Shown here: positions 51,708 to 60,805 of the stretch, in pieces
Numbering within the stretch: the first letter of the stretch is position 1
Layout: each line of letters starts with the position of its first letter
Notes under the pieces: generated by a model
What the model saw: the letters and a program-made list of their open reading frames with translations, nothing else
Databases searched by the model: none
Told to the model about the DNA's origin: nothing
From: Aquabacter sp040049275
Lineage (GTDB): Bacteria; Pseudomonadota; Alphaproteobacteria; Rhizobiales; Xanthobacteraceae
DNA: 64,000 bases
Assembly (NCBI RefSeq): GCF_040049275.1
Contig: NZ_JBDZDT010000007.1
Coordinates: 248,001 to 312,000 of the forward strand
Direction of reading: 5' to 3'
Program-made: the position numbers and the translations under genes

Positions 51708-52085
51708 ATGCCTGCTCCCACCTCCCGTTCTGTCCTTCTTGCGAGTGCGGTGCTTGTTCTGGGCGGTGTTCTGCCGTCGCTGGCCCTCGCCCAGGCGGTC
51801 CACCAGCACGGCATGCACCAGAGCGCGCCGAGCCCGTCTACCGCCGCTTTCCAGGCCGCCAATGCCAAGATGCACAAGGACATGGACATCGCCTATTCCG
51901 GCGATGCGGACGTGGATTTCGTGCACGGAATGATCGCCCATCACCAGGGGGCCATCGACATGGCGAAGGTTGAGCTGAGCTATGGCAAGGACCCTCAGAT
52001 CCGCAAGCTCGCCGAAGACGTCATCGCAGCCCAGGAGAAGGAGATCTCCGACATGCGGGCCTGGTTGGCAGCAAGGGGAAAGTGA
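51708..52085 (+). CDS. DUF305-family exported protein
   Basis: A 125-residue exported protein: a Sec signal (about 1-29, SVLLASAVLVLGGVLPSLALAQ) and a helical DUF305 domain with MHKDMDIAYSGDADVDFVHG and MIAHHQGAIDMAKVEL (about 55-90), whose Met/His residues suggest copper or metal binding as in CopM-like proteins. The ATG at 51708 was chosen; a TTG 6 bases upstream is in frame. Monocistronic after a terminator. Confidence 0.88.
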   Translation: MPAPTSRSVLLASAVLVLGGVLPSLALAQAVHQHGMHQSAPSPSTAAFQAANAKMHKDMDIAYSGDADVDFVHGMIAHHQGAIDMAKVELSYGKDPQIRKLAEDVIAAQEKEISDMRAWLAARGK

Positions 52086-52300
52086 CAGGTAAGAAAGTAG
52101 GGGATTTTCTCCTGCGTAAACCAATTTGCAATCATTTGATGCTTAATGTTTAGTTCACATGGAGAGTTCTTCGCTACCGCCTGAATCCTGCAATCCCGAA
52201 TGATTTGCGCAGGCCTTCGGGGCCCCCTTCTGGGGTGCCGGGACGCAGGACGATCGTGTTCGGCGGCGGGGGTGCCGCATTCTGATTGCTGGAGATGCGG
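52086..52300 (+). promoter_or_regulatory. Upstream region of the giant DUF4114 gene
   Basis: A 215-base gap with an AT-rich stretch (52110-52160) unlike the surrounding sequence, containing TTGCAA and, 17 bases later, TTTAGT as a possible -35/-10 pair (about 52125-52153). GGAG at 52291-52294 is the ribosome binding site for the ATG at 52301. No operator palindrome was recognised. Confidence 0.4.
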
Positions 52301-55300
52301 ATGACGGTCCTGAACGTGAACCTCGCCCCCGGAATGAAGAGCCTTTTGGATCTCTCCGGGGTCTATGCCTATGCGGTCTATTTCGACCCGACGACGGGAG
52401 CGAGTCCCACCTGGCAGGCCATTTCGCTGGACGGCGCCCTTCAGAACGGCGGCACCGGCAACGTCGCGCTCAACCTTCCCAGCAGCTTCAGCGGCGGGAA
52501 GGTCTATTTCCTCATCCAGAGCGATGATCCGGCAACCCACACCGATCTGCAGACGGTCATCACCCAGCAGAGCGACATCAACTGGAACAATGCGGCGACC
52601 TGGGGTGTCCGCTACGACAGCTTCGAGGTCACCCTCACCAACGGCGCCAACGATGTCGGAAACCTGACCTCCGTGGAAGGCTTCGGCCTCCCTATGGACC
52701 TCAGCGTGACCTATTCGGACGGGACGACGGGGCACCGCGGTTATTCGAACCCCGCTGGCGGGTTTGCGGGCAACGGCATCTGGTCCGGCATCCAGGGCGC
52801 GAGCGGCCAGCCGACTGTCTACGATTTTGCTCCGGGTACGGCCCTGTACAATCAGGGCTACCACCGCGCCGGCATCTCGCCCACCCAGGCGGTCGGGCTG
52901 AACCCGCAGAACCCTGCCTTCTCGCCTTCGGACTGGAACAACTACGTCCAGTCGCTGGAGAACACCTCCGCGTCCGACGTCGCGATCACCGGCTTCTTCA
53001 ACGGGGCCAAGGACGCCAATGGCGTCTACCACAATGGTGGATTCTTCAGCTACCAGCTGGAATGGGACGCATCCCAGGGGGTCTTCTGGCTCAATCCCAC
53101 GACCACCAGCCAGATCAAGGGCTATATCCGGCTCACTCCGGGTGATCTCGAGAACAGCATCTATTCGACGCTCGGTAACGTCCAGATCTACGAGAGCAAG
53201 ACGGATACGAGCCCGTACATCATCTACAAGAACACCAATGTCGACGGCAATTCCGCCGACATGAATACCGGCGACAACAACCAGTGGGGCAAGGTCCTCA
53301 GCCAGTTCCTCACCGGATTCACCGCCGGCTTCTACGGGATGCAGGGCCAGTCCGCGAACGCGGATGTGGGCGCCATCGATCTCAACAAGAACTGGAACTG
53401 GGATCCGACCTATTCCTTCGGCAACAGCCTCCAGGCCGGCTACACGCCGATCCATGTGGACCAGTATTCCAAGGTCTTCTTCTATAATTCGAATTCCTAT
53501 GGCTCGGGCTATTCGGACAGCCTGATGAGCCAGTACAGCGTCGGCGGGCCGCTGCTGTCGGTGTACGATCCCGGCACCCATGCCGACGTCGCCGCCATCA
53601 ACATCACCCTCTACGCGGACGATGAGCCGGCGGGCGGCTATGTACCGCCGGTCATCTACAACCACATTGGTCCTTCGGGCGCCCAGTACGATGCGCCGCA
53701 ATGGGTCAACAACACCAGCTCGGTCACCCTGAATTTCTTCAATTCCGGGATGATCCTCGACGATCAGGTGCCGATCTATTTCGAGATCCTCACCGGCTAC
53801 GACACCTCCGGCACGCCCCAATGGGCCCAGGTGCAGCTCGGCGGTGGCGGCACGTCGCCCTGGCAGCTTTGGAACATCAGTGTTGTCGACGGCCAGTATG
53901 TGGCGACGGCGGCCGGCGCGCAGACCGATGGCAGCCTCCTGATCGGCCAGTTCCCGACGGCGGTGAGCGGCACCTCCTGGTATCGCATCGTGGTCGGCGA
54001 AGGCGATACCCAGAAAGCCTTCAACCTTTATCTGGAAACCAATGCCAGCGGCGAGTTCGAGAACTCCGCCGGCAGCATCGCCGTCGACGGCCTCGCCACC
54101 ATCACCCCCGGCGCCTTGAATGGGGACGGCTCGCTGCACACCTTCTCCGTCAACTTCATGCCGAGCTCGACCCTCACGTTCGATCCCGCGCTGGTGGAGC
54201 AGTATACGGACTTCAACTACAACGCCGTCGCTCCCAACGCGCCCGTTGCCGGCACGTTGGACGGGGGCGTATTCACCGCCTTCGGCGGGCAGACCAGCCA
54301 GGTCAGCAATGCGATCTCCGTGACGCAAGGCGAGATGGCCTTCGGCTGGACCGGCAATAACAGCGATGCAGGCACGGCCTCCTGGATCAGCGGCCTGACG
54401 AACAAGATCAACGGCCTCAACATCGCGCTTCTGTCCATCGCCTCGACCTCCGGCACCTCCTCATACGCGCCCATCGCTGCCGAGGCGGACGTGGACGGGC
54501 AGTGGACGACGGCCGTGCAGCAGCAGCTCGGCAACGGCACGTACAACATCACCATGAAGGAGTACGCGCCGGGCGATACGACCTTCTCCTCGCCGCTCAC
54601 CGGCGCGAGCAGCCTGCTGACCGTCACGGTTGCCATGAGCACGCTCGCGCTTCATGCGACGGCCGGCGGCACGGGCATCCAGCTGGCGGATGCGACTGAC
54701 GGCACCGCCGGAAACTGGCTCTCGCTCAGCACCGTATCCTCGAGCCTGCCGCCCGAAGCGACCTTGCTTCTCTACGCCACCGACAGCTCCGGGCACATGC
54801 TCGGGCGCGATGGCCTGCCGACCACGGACCTGAATCAGGCCGTGCTCGCTTATGTGGGCTCCGTGGAGAACGACCAGGGCACGGCCATGCTCCAGGGCAG
54901 GCAGTCGGTCTATCTCGGTGTCGGCCAGCAACTGCACTTCGCCATCCAGACGCAGGAGAGCACCATCAACGATGCCCCGGCGGTGAACATCACGCAGCAT
55001 GCCGATGGGTCGCTCGGGCTGAATGTCGGCGGTGTCCAGCTCAACGCCGCGAGCAACAACGTGCTGTCCGGGTCGTCCGAGATGGCCGCCGCGCAGCGCA
55101 TGTACGATCTGCCCGTGGTCTACCTCCAGCATGGCCAGCAGATCGACGTGGAGGTGGCCGGAAGCGCCGCCAACACCAACCATCTCAGCTTCGTGCGGTT
55201 CGACGTCAATTTCGACAACAACGTGGACACCAGCGACCTGAGCGTCGGCGGCGTCGCCTATGGCAGCACGCCGGAATTCCATGCCGCGCTGCTTGCCAAT

Positions 55301-55579
55301 ATCGACAGCGGTTACGGCTCCGTCGCCCATGGCGGCGGCAATTTCCACGACACCACCGGCTGGACCGTGGACGGAGCTTCGGGCTTCTACGTCCCCGTGC
55401 TCGTGACCCAGTCGGGCGAGATCTTCGTGCCCGGCACGGGCAATGCGGGCGGTGCGGAATATATCCGCATGTTCGGTGAGAACACCTTCGGCTTCGAGGA
55501 TCTCACCGCCGCCCAGGGCTCGGACTTCGACTATAACGACATGGTCATGAAGCTCACGCCCCATGACGGCCTGATCTGA
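52301..55579 (+). CDS. Giant secreted protein with GH64-like N-terminus and C-terminal DUF4114
   Basis: A 1092-residue protein without any cysteine and without a Sec signal peptide. The N-terminal region (about 1-400) has the pattern RYDSFEVTLTNG, SVEGFGLPMDLSV and LYADDEPAGG, recalling GH64 beta-1,3-glucanase/thaumatin-like proteins. The middle (about 400-850) is Ser/Thr/Gly/Asn-rich beta-structure, and the final 35 residues, NTFGFEDLT ... GSDFDYNDMVMKL, are the calcium-binding-like DUF4114 motif. Composition and lack of Cys suggest type I secretion to the surface or medium. No T1SS genes lie in the window. The GH64 assignment is tentative. Confidence 0.75.
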   Translation: MTVLNVNLAPGMKSLLDLSGVYAYAVYFDPTTGASPTWQAISLDGALQNGGTGNVALNLPSSFSGGKVYFLIQSDDPATHTDLQTVITQQSDINWNNAATWGVRYDSFEVTLTNGANDVGNLTSVEGFGLPMDLSVTYSDGTTGHRGYSNPAGGFAGNGIWSGIQGASGQPTVYDFAPGTALYNQGYHRAGISPTQAVGLNPQNPAFSPSDWNNYVQSLENTSASDVAITGFFNGAKDANGVYHNGGFFSYQLEWDASQGVFWLNPTTTSQIKGYIRLTPGDLENSIYSTLGNVQIYESKTDTSPYIIYKNTNVDGNSADMNTGDNNQWGKVLSQFLTGFTAGFYGMQGQSANADVGAIDLNKNWNWDPTYSFGNSLQAGYTPIHVDQYSKVFFYNSNSYGSGYSDSLMSQYSVGGPLLSVYDPGTHADVAAINITLYADDEPAGGYVPPVIYNHIGPSGAQYDAPQWVNNTSSVTLNFFNSGMILDDQVPIYFEILTGYDTSGTPQWAQVQLGGGGTSPWQLWNISVVDGQYVATAAGAQTDGSLLIGQFPTAVSGTSWYRIVVGEGDTQKAFNLYLETNASGEFENSAGSIAVDGLATITPGALNGDGSLHTFSVNFMPSSTLTFDPALVEQYTDFNYNAVAPNAPVAGTLDGGVFTAFGGQTSQVSNAISVTQGEMAFGWTGNNSDAGTASWISGLTNKINGLNIALLSIASTSGTSSYAPIAAEADVDGQWTTAVQQQLGNGTYNITMKEYAPGDTTFSSPLTGASSLLTVTVAMSTLALHATAGGTGIQLADATDGTAGNWLSLSTVSSSLPPEATLLLYATDSSGHMLGRDGLPTTDLNQAVLAYVGSVENDQGTAMLQGRQSVYLGVGQQLHFAIQTQESTINDAPAVNITQHADGSLGLNVGGVQLNAASNNVLSGSSEMAAAQRMYDLPVVYLQHGQQIDVEVAGSAANTNHLSFVRFDVNFDNNVDTSDLSVGGVAYGSTPEFHAALLANIDSGYGSVAHGGGNFHDTTGWTVDGASGFYVPVLVTQSGEIFVPGTGNAGGAEYIRMFGENTFGFEDLTAAQGSDFDYNDMVMKLTPHDGLI

Positions 55580-55603
55580 CGCTTCGTCGGCATCAGCTGA
55601 AGG

Positions 55604-55636
55604 AAGGCCCCGCCAAAAGCGGGGCCTTTTCTTTTT
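55604..55636 (+). terminator. Rho-independent terminator
   Basis: A perfect 10-bp stem (AAGGCCCCGC/GCGGGGCCTT, loop CAAAA) followed by TTCTTTTT, 24 bases after the giant gene's stop. Confidence 0.94.
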
Positions 55637-55739
55637 ACGGCACAGGTGGGGGTGGTGGCGCGGAATGTCAGTGCGCCATGACGGGTGCGCGGCTCGTGAG
55701 CGGCTTTATTGACCAGCCGCTGCTTCATCGGTGCTGACG

Positions 55740-55953
55740 GCGTGAACAGGCGTTCTGGGTGGCCTGCAAGGCACAGAGCGCGTGCCCCTTGAATAGCCGC
55801 TTAAGCCCCTCTGGAAGTGCTCCAGCACGCTCTCCGTCTGGGAGAGGACTCTCCCCCCTCAGCCGGCCCTGGGTGCCTTCCAGCTGCCGCTCCGGCCGGA
55901 GCGTCCGTATCGAACAGCCCAACAAAAAAGCCCCGCCGAAGCGGGGCTTTTTT
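55740..55953 (+). ncRNA. Candidate small RNA between two terminators
   Basis: The gap after the DUF4114 gene holds three hairpins in a row: CTGGA-AGTGC-TCCAG (55811-55825), CTCTCC-GTCTG-GGAGAG (55830-55846) and GCTCCGGCCGGAGC (55889-55902). A C-rich single-stranded stretch (ACTCTCCCCCCTC, 55848-55860) lies between them, and the element ends in the terminator at 55924-55953. The C-rich segment could pair with ribosome binding sites, as in some Rhizobiales small RNAs. There is no recognisable promoter or reading frame, and the terminator may simply belong to ctrA, so this is only a candidate. Confidence 0.35.
55924..55953. terminator. Bidirectional Rho-independent terminator
   Basis: AAAAAAGCCCCGC-CGAA-GCGGGGCTTTTTT, symmetrical, so it works in both directions. 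It ends the minus-strand ctrA transcript 19 bases beyond its stop. Confidence 0.94.
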
Positions 55954-55971
55954 CATTTGAAGGGGAGGGGG

Positions 55972-56673
<702 letters not shown>

Positions 56674-56741
56674 GGCAATCCCTTTCCTCGCACCAAGTCG
56701 AAAGGCGGCAGACCGCCTTCCACGTGCTCAGGCCACAGTGT

Positions 56742-56765
56742 GATTCGCGATACGGATGGAGAATC
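56742..56765 (-). promoter_or_regulatory. Pair of GANTC sites upstream of ctrA
   Basis: GATTC (56742-56746) and GAATC (56761-56765) lie 70-92 bases upstream of the ctrA start in a gap (56674-57155) that otherwise shows no gene. GANTC is the target of the CcrM methyltransferase, and in Caulobacter such a site in the ctrA P1 promoter couples transcription to replication. Two sites in so short a span are suggestive but not proof. Confidence 0.5.
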
Positions 56766-57155
56766 GATAACCGAAACGAATTCTACCGCACAAGAGAGGT
56801 GCCGAAAAACTTTGTGCATCGCTTTGGAAGACTAGACGTCACGCCATGCACAGAGGTTTTTTGCACTCCTTGACCCTATCGCCACACTGCCCCAAGCCCG
56901 GGAGCCTCGGCCGATCTTCGAGAAAGAGAGCGAGAGCAGGCTTTCCCGCTTCGCACTGCCCCCGACGCATCGTCCGAACCATGGAGGCATCATTAATGAA
57001 GGCGGTAAACGATTGGTTTCCACGCGGAGCGCGCGGCAACTTTTTCGTCGGAAGTGGCGGGCGGTAAGGAAAGGGCAACCCGTCTGCGCCATGCTCTATG
57101 GGAAGGGCCCTTTCCGGGCCGGTGTCTCCTCGTGTGCTTCGGAGTATTGCGTTCC

Positions 57156-57551
57156 ATGAAGTCGCGTGAACCCCTGATCCGCGCCAAGCGGTTCCAGACC
57201 GAGGATGCGCGCCGCCGCCTCGCACAGATCGACGGCATGATCGCCGAGTTCGATCGCATGGCCACCGAGCTTGAGCGCGACATTGCCTCCGAAGAGGCGC
57301 GCTCCGGCATCACCGATCCCCGGCATTTCGCCTATCCGCCGCTCGCCGCCGCCGCGCGGCAACGGAAGGAGAACCTCGCCCGCTCGGCGCAGGATCTGCG
57401 CGCCCAGCGCGACGAGGCGTTCGATGCCTTCACCGAGGCGGAGGCCCAGCTTCACCTCGCTGAAGCTGCGGGCGAACGCGAGCGCGCGGCCGAGAACGAA
57501 GCCATCGAGCGGCGCGCCGCCTGGCGCCAGAGCGAGCCCGCGCGCCTCTGA
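57156..57551 (+). CDS. fliJ: Flagellar export chaperone FliJ-like protein
   Basis: A 131-residue, almost wholly alpha-helical protein with heptad-like charged repeats: ARRRLAQIDGMIAEFDRMA (about 18-36) and a second long helix region ARQRKENLARSAQDLRAQRDEAFDAFTEAEAQLHLAE (coiled coil). Divergent FliJ proteins look like this and lie beside ctrA in other Rhizobiales, which supports the call. The usual partner fliI (export ATPase) is not adjacent here. The ATG at 57156 has GGAG 11 bases upstream. Confidence 0.72.
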   Translation: MKSREPLIRAKRFQTEDARRRLAQIDGMIAEFDRMATELERDIASEEARSGITDPRHFAYPPLAAAARQRKENLARSAQDLRAQRDEAFDAFTEAEAQLHLAEAAGERERAAENEAIERRAAWRQSEPARL

Positions 57552-57822
57552 GGGCGCCGGGGCCTGCCGCTGCATATTTGCCCGCAGCTTTCATCTGCGG
57601 CGTGAACATGATTAAATCTCAATAGGATAGAAGTGGCTGCGCAGTTGGCGCCGCAGCGGCGGCCGTCGCCCCTTTTCGGCAAAGGCGGGCGACCTCGCGC
57701 AGCGCTTTAACTTGGTTAATTTCTTTTGTTAACGCAATAGGTTGGGGCGCAATCCTGAAGCTGGAATGGAGGCATGATGCCGCCGTCCGGCGTGGTGGCG
57801 TTCCTGCCGGACCGGGTGGGCC

Positions 57823-58359
57823 GTGACCGATCCCGAAGGACTGAAGGATCTTCTCGTCGCCGCTTCAAGCGGGGACCGGGCTGCGTTCGCGCGGCTCTAT
57901 GGGCTCACAGCCCCGCGCCTCCATGGCATTGCCTTGCGCATTCTCCGGCAGGAGGATCTCGCGGCCGACGCGCTGCGGGCCGCCTTCGTCCGGCTCTGGC
58001 ACGAGGCAGCATCTCTGGCGGGTGAAGATGATATTCTTACTCTTATGGTTGCGCGGGTGCGGCGCGAGGCGCTTGATGCGGCGCGCGCACGCGCTGAGAG
58101 CGGCCTGTCGCTGGAGCCTTTCGAGGTTGAGGAGGAGGTAGAGGACCCGCTCGCCAGCGACGTGCGCAGCCCTGAACTCGGCCGCCTGCTGAGCTGCCTC
58201 GGCCAATTGTCCGAGGAACGCCGTCGCATGGTGCTCCACGCTTATTATGACGGCTGGAGCAAGGAAGCCCTCTCCATTTATTGCGACGCCCCGCCCCATG
58301 CGGTGAACACCTGGATCTGGCGCAGCATCGCAGAGCTCGACGTTTGCCTGGGGCCATGA
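57823..58359 (+). CDS. ECF-type RNA polymerase sigma factor
   Basis: A 178-residue group IV sigma factor. Region 2 (about 15-75) has GDRAAFARLYGLTAPRLHGIALRIL and AFVRLWHEA; region 4 (about 120-172) has LGRLLSCLGQLSEERRRMVLHAYYDGWSKEAL followed by the HTH-like HAVNTWIWRSIAEL. Together with the RskA-type partner it resembles the SigK-like ECF group. The GTG at 57823 is the likely start. It overlaps the anti-sigma gene by 4 bases (ATGA). The region upstream, 57552-57822, contains three TTAA words but no clear promoter. Confidence 0.9.
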   Translation: MTDPEGLKDLLVAASSGDRAAFARLYGLTAPRLHGIALRILRQEDLAADALRAAFVRLWHEAASLAGEDDILTLMVARVRREALDAARARAESGLSLEPFEVEEEVEDPLASDVRSPELGRLLSCLGQLSEERRRMVLHAYYDGWSKEALSIYCDAPPHAVNTWIWRSIAELDVCLGP

Positions 58360-59516
58360 ACGCCATGGAGGAGCTGCGCCGCACCGCCGCCGAATATGTG
58401 CTGGGCACGCTCGATGCGGACCAGCGGGCGGCCGTGCGCGAGTGGATGGCGGCCGACCCGGACTTCGCCGCCTTGGTGCGCCTGTGGGAAACGCGCTTCG
58501 CGCCGCTCCACGAACTCTCCGCCAGCGCACGACCCCCCGCCGGCCTGCTGGACGAAATCCTGGCCGCTCTACCGTCTGCCGAAACGGTAGCTGAGTCGGA
58601 ATCGCAGGCTGATGACGCCATCATCGCATCGCAGCCGGAGCCCGGCCCGGTTTCGCCGCCCGAGGCTGAGCCGGTGTCCACGCCCGAGCCTCCTGCGGAG
58701 ACGGCGGACGGGCAGGGCGCCAGCGGACCCGTTCCCGTTGTGCTGGCCGCCGAGGAGAAGCCGGAAGTTGTGGCGGCCGAAGCCGCCGAGGCGGAGCTTG
58801 AGGTGCCCGACCAGTCGCGGCCGGAATCTCCCGAGCCCGACGCTGAGGTTTCCGTTCCGGAAATTCCGGTGATGGAGGAGCGGCCGGACACAATCGAGGA
58901 GGCGAAGGACACGCCGCAGGCCGAGGCACCTGCTGTCGAAGCGCCGGCGCTTGCCTCCGAAGCCCCGCTTTTCCCGCCGGCTCCCCGGGGTCCTCCGCCG
59001 GAGCCGATCCCGGAACCTGCGGAACCGCGCAATCCCTGGCGCGTGCTGAGCGGCGTGCTCATGCTGGCGATCCTTCTGGGCGGCACGGCCCTCGTTTATC
59101 GGGAAATCCACCGGCCGATCGAGAAGCCCGCGCCACCCCCGCCGGCCGCGCCGCCCCCGGCGCCCGAAGTGAAGCAGAGCAACGGCCCGGATTTCTTCGC
59201 CGTACTCCATCCCCAGCCCATGGACGGGGTCGCCCTCACGCTGGATCCGGACACGAGCGAGGTGGCGGTGCTCCAGCTTCCGGCCGCCGCGCCGGAGGGC
59301 ATGCGCTATAACCTCTGGGTCACGTCGGAGGCGCTGGGGACGCGGCGCATCGCCATGTTCCGGGAGACCGGGACGATCCGGTCCGAGGAATTGTCATCCA
59401 TCGGCCGGGCGGGGCTCTCCGATGCCATGCTGCGGCTGACGCTGGAGCCGGAGGCGCTGGACACCTCCGAGCCCACCGGCGAGACGGTCTTTTCCGGCAA
59501 GGCGGTGCCGCAATAG
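58356..59516 (+). CDS. RskA-type anti-sigma factor with a very long acidic linker
   Basis: A 386-residue single-pass membrane protein. Cytosolic anti-sigma domain at about 1-75 (EELRRTAAEYVLGTLDADQRAAVREWMAADP), then about 150 residues (75-225) rich in Glu, Pro, Ala and Val, one transmembrane helix (228-248), a Pro-rich periplasmic linker and a conserved RskA C-terminal domain (about 278-370, DFFAVLHP, VAVLQLPAAAPEGMRYNLWV). The start at 58356 overlaps the sigma gene stop. The cytosolic linker is far longer than in typical RskA proteins. It should hold the sigma factor inactive until proteolysis. Confidence 0.87.
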   Translation: MNAMEELRRTAAEYVLGTLDADQRAAVREWMAADPDFAALVRLWETRFAPLHELSASARPPAGLLDEILAALPSAETVAESESQADDAIIASQPEPGPVSPPEAEPVSTPEPPAETADGQGASGPVPVVLAAEEKPEVVAAEAAEAELEVPDQSRPESPEPDAEVSVPEIPVMEERPDTIEEAKDTPQAEAPAVEAPALASEAPLFPPAPRGPPPEPIPEPAEPRNPWRVLSGVLMLAILLGGTALVYREIHRPIEKPAPPPPAAPPPAPEVKQSNGPDFFAVLHPQPMDGVALTLDPDTSEVAVLQLPAAAPEGMRYNLWVTSEALGTRRIAMFRETGTIRSEELSSIGRAGLSDAMLRLTLEPEALDTSEPTGETVFSGKAVPQ

Positions 59517-59585
59517 GCGCGCCGTTCCATCGCAGCCCGCTTTCGTGCATAAGGCCGCTCGCATGATTTCCCGCCGGATTTCCCC

Positions 59586-60683
59586 ATGACCGCCGCCGTC
59601 GCCGTCCAAGATGCCGTCAAGACCTTCGGCCCCCACCGGGCGCTTGCCGGAATCTCGCTGGACGTGCAGCCGGGCGAGCTGGTGGCGCTGCTGGGTCCCT
59701 CGGGCTCGGGCAAGACCACCTTGCTGCGGGTGGTGGCGGGGCTTGAGGAACTGGATTCGGGCTGCGTGAGGCTGGATGGCGTGGACGCGTCCACGGTGCC
59801 GGTGCGCTTTCGCGGCATCGGCTTCGTGTTCCAGCACTATGCCCTGTTCCGGCACATGACGGTCGCAGACAACATCGCCTACGGCCTGCGCTCGCGCCAA
59901 CGCGCCACGCGCCCGCCCGAGGCGGAGGTCCGCCGGAAGGTGGAGGAGCTGCTGGTCCTGATCCAGCTCGAAGGCTTCGGTCGGCGCCTTCCGGCCCAGC
60001 TCTCCGGCGGCCAGCGCCAGCGCGTGGCGCTCGCCCGCGCGCTCGCCATCGAGCCCAAGGTGCTGCTGCTGGACGAGCCCTTCGGGGCGCTCGACGCGCT
60101 GGTGCGCAAGGAATTGCGCGCCTGGCTGCGCCATCTGCACGAGCAGACCGGCCACACCACCTTGTTCGTCACCCACGACCAGGAGGAAGCGCTGGAACTG
60201 GCCGACCGCGTTGTGGTCATGAGCCAGGGCCGCATCGAGCAGGTGGGCACCCCCGACGATGTCTATGACCGGCCCGCCTCTCCGGAGGTGTTCGGCTTCA
60301 TGGGGGAATCGAGCCGGTTCGAGGTGGAGGTGTCCGAAGGGCTGGCGCGCGTCGGCGGACAGGTGGTGGCGGCCGCCACCGAGCCGGTGGCCGACGGCCC
60401 CGGAATGCTGTTCGTGCGGCCCCACGACATCACCGTCTCAATGCCCGGCACGCCGGGAGCGGAAGGGACCGTGCTGGGCTTCCGCCGCCACGGCGCGACG
60501 CGCCTTCTGGAGGTGGAAGTGGGCGGCGGCCGGGTCGAGGCCAATATCGCCCCCACGGTGCGGGTGCCCAACGGCGCGAAGGTTTCGGTGCGGCTCGACC
60601 GGGCGCGGCTGTTCCCGCGCGCGGGCGGGGCGGTGGACTGCCGCCCGCCGCGCGCCCATCAGGTGGGCGAATACGCCATCTGA
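59586..60683 (+). CDS. cysA: Sulfate/thiosulfate (CysA-type) ABC transporter ATPase
   Basis: A 365-residue ATPase. Walker A GPSGSGKTTLL, signature LSGGQRQRVALARALA, Walker B LLLDEPFGALDALVR and the TLFVTHDQEEALELADR switch are all present; RFRGIGFVFQHYALF and the C-terminal TOBE-like domain (about 265-360) fit CysA rather than other CUT-like ATPases. The permease genes cysT/cysW and the receptor are not beside it, so it is an orphan that probably serves a system encoded elsewhere. It runs 3' to the anti-sigma gene in the same direction after about 70 bases. Confidence 0.87.
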   Translation: MTAAVAVQDAVKTFGPHRALAGISLDVQPGELVALLGPSGSGKTTLLRVVAGLEELDSGCVRLDGVDASTVPVRFRGIGFVFQHYALFRHMTVADNIAYGLRSRQRATRPPEAEVRRKVEELLVLIQLEGFGRRLPAQLSGGQRQRVALARALAIEPKVLLLDEPFGALDALVRKELRAWLRHLHEQTGHTTLFVTHDQEEALELADRVVVMSQGRIEQVGTPDDVYDRPASPEVFGFMGESSRFEVEVSEGLARVGGQVVAAATEPVADGPGMLFVRPHDITVSMPGTPGAEGTVLGFRRHGATRLLEVEVGGGRVEANIAPTVRVPNGAKVSVRLDRARLFPRAGGAVDCRPPRAHQVGEYAI

Positions 60684-60805
60684 AGTTTGCGCTGCGGCGA
60701 CGCTGAGCTTGCACTTCGCCCCTCGGCGAGGGTATCGGAACCCGGCGCCCCGCGCCGGACGCGCCGCGAGGCGGCTTCCCGGTGCCGAGGGCCTTGGGAG
60801 GTCCC

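Noticed and set aside
51995..54328. A 777-codon open frame on the minus strand
   Set aside because: It lies opposite the giant DUF4114 gene, has low-complexity Val/Arg/Asp/Gly composition and no recognisable motif; it is a shadow of the GC-rich coding strand.
57707..57732. Three TTAA words (57707, 57716 and 57729) as a CtrA binding site
   Set aside because: The CtrA consensus is TTAA-N7-TTAA; the spacings here are 5 and 9 bases, so none fits.
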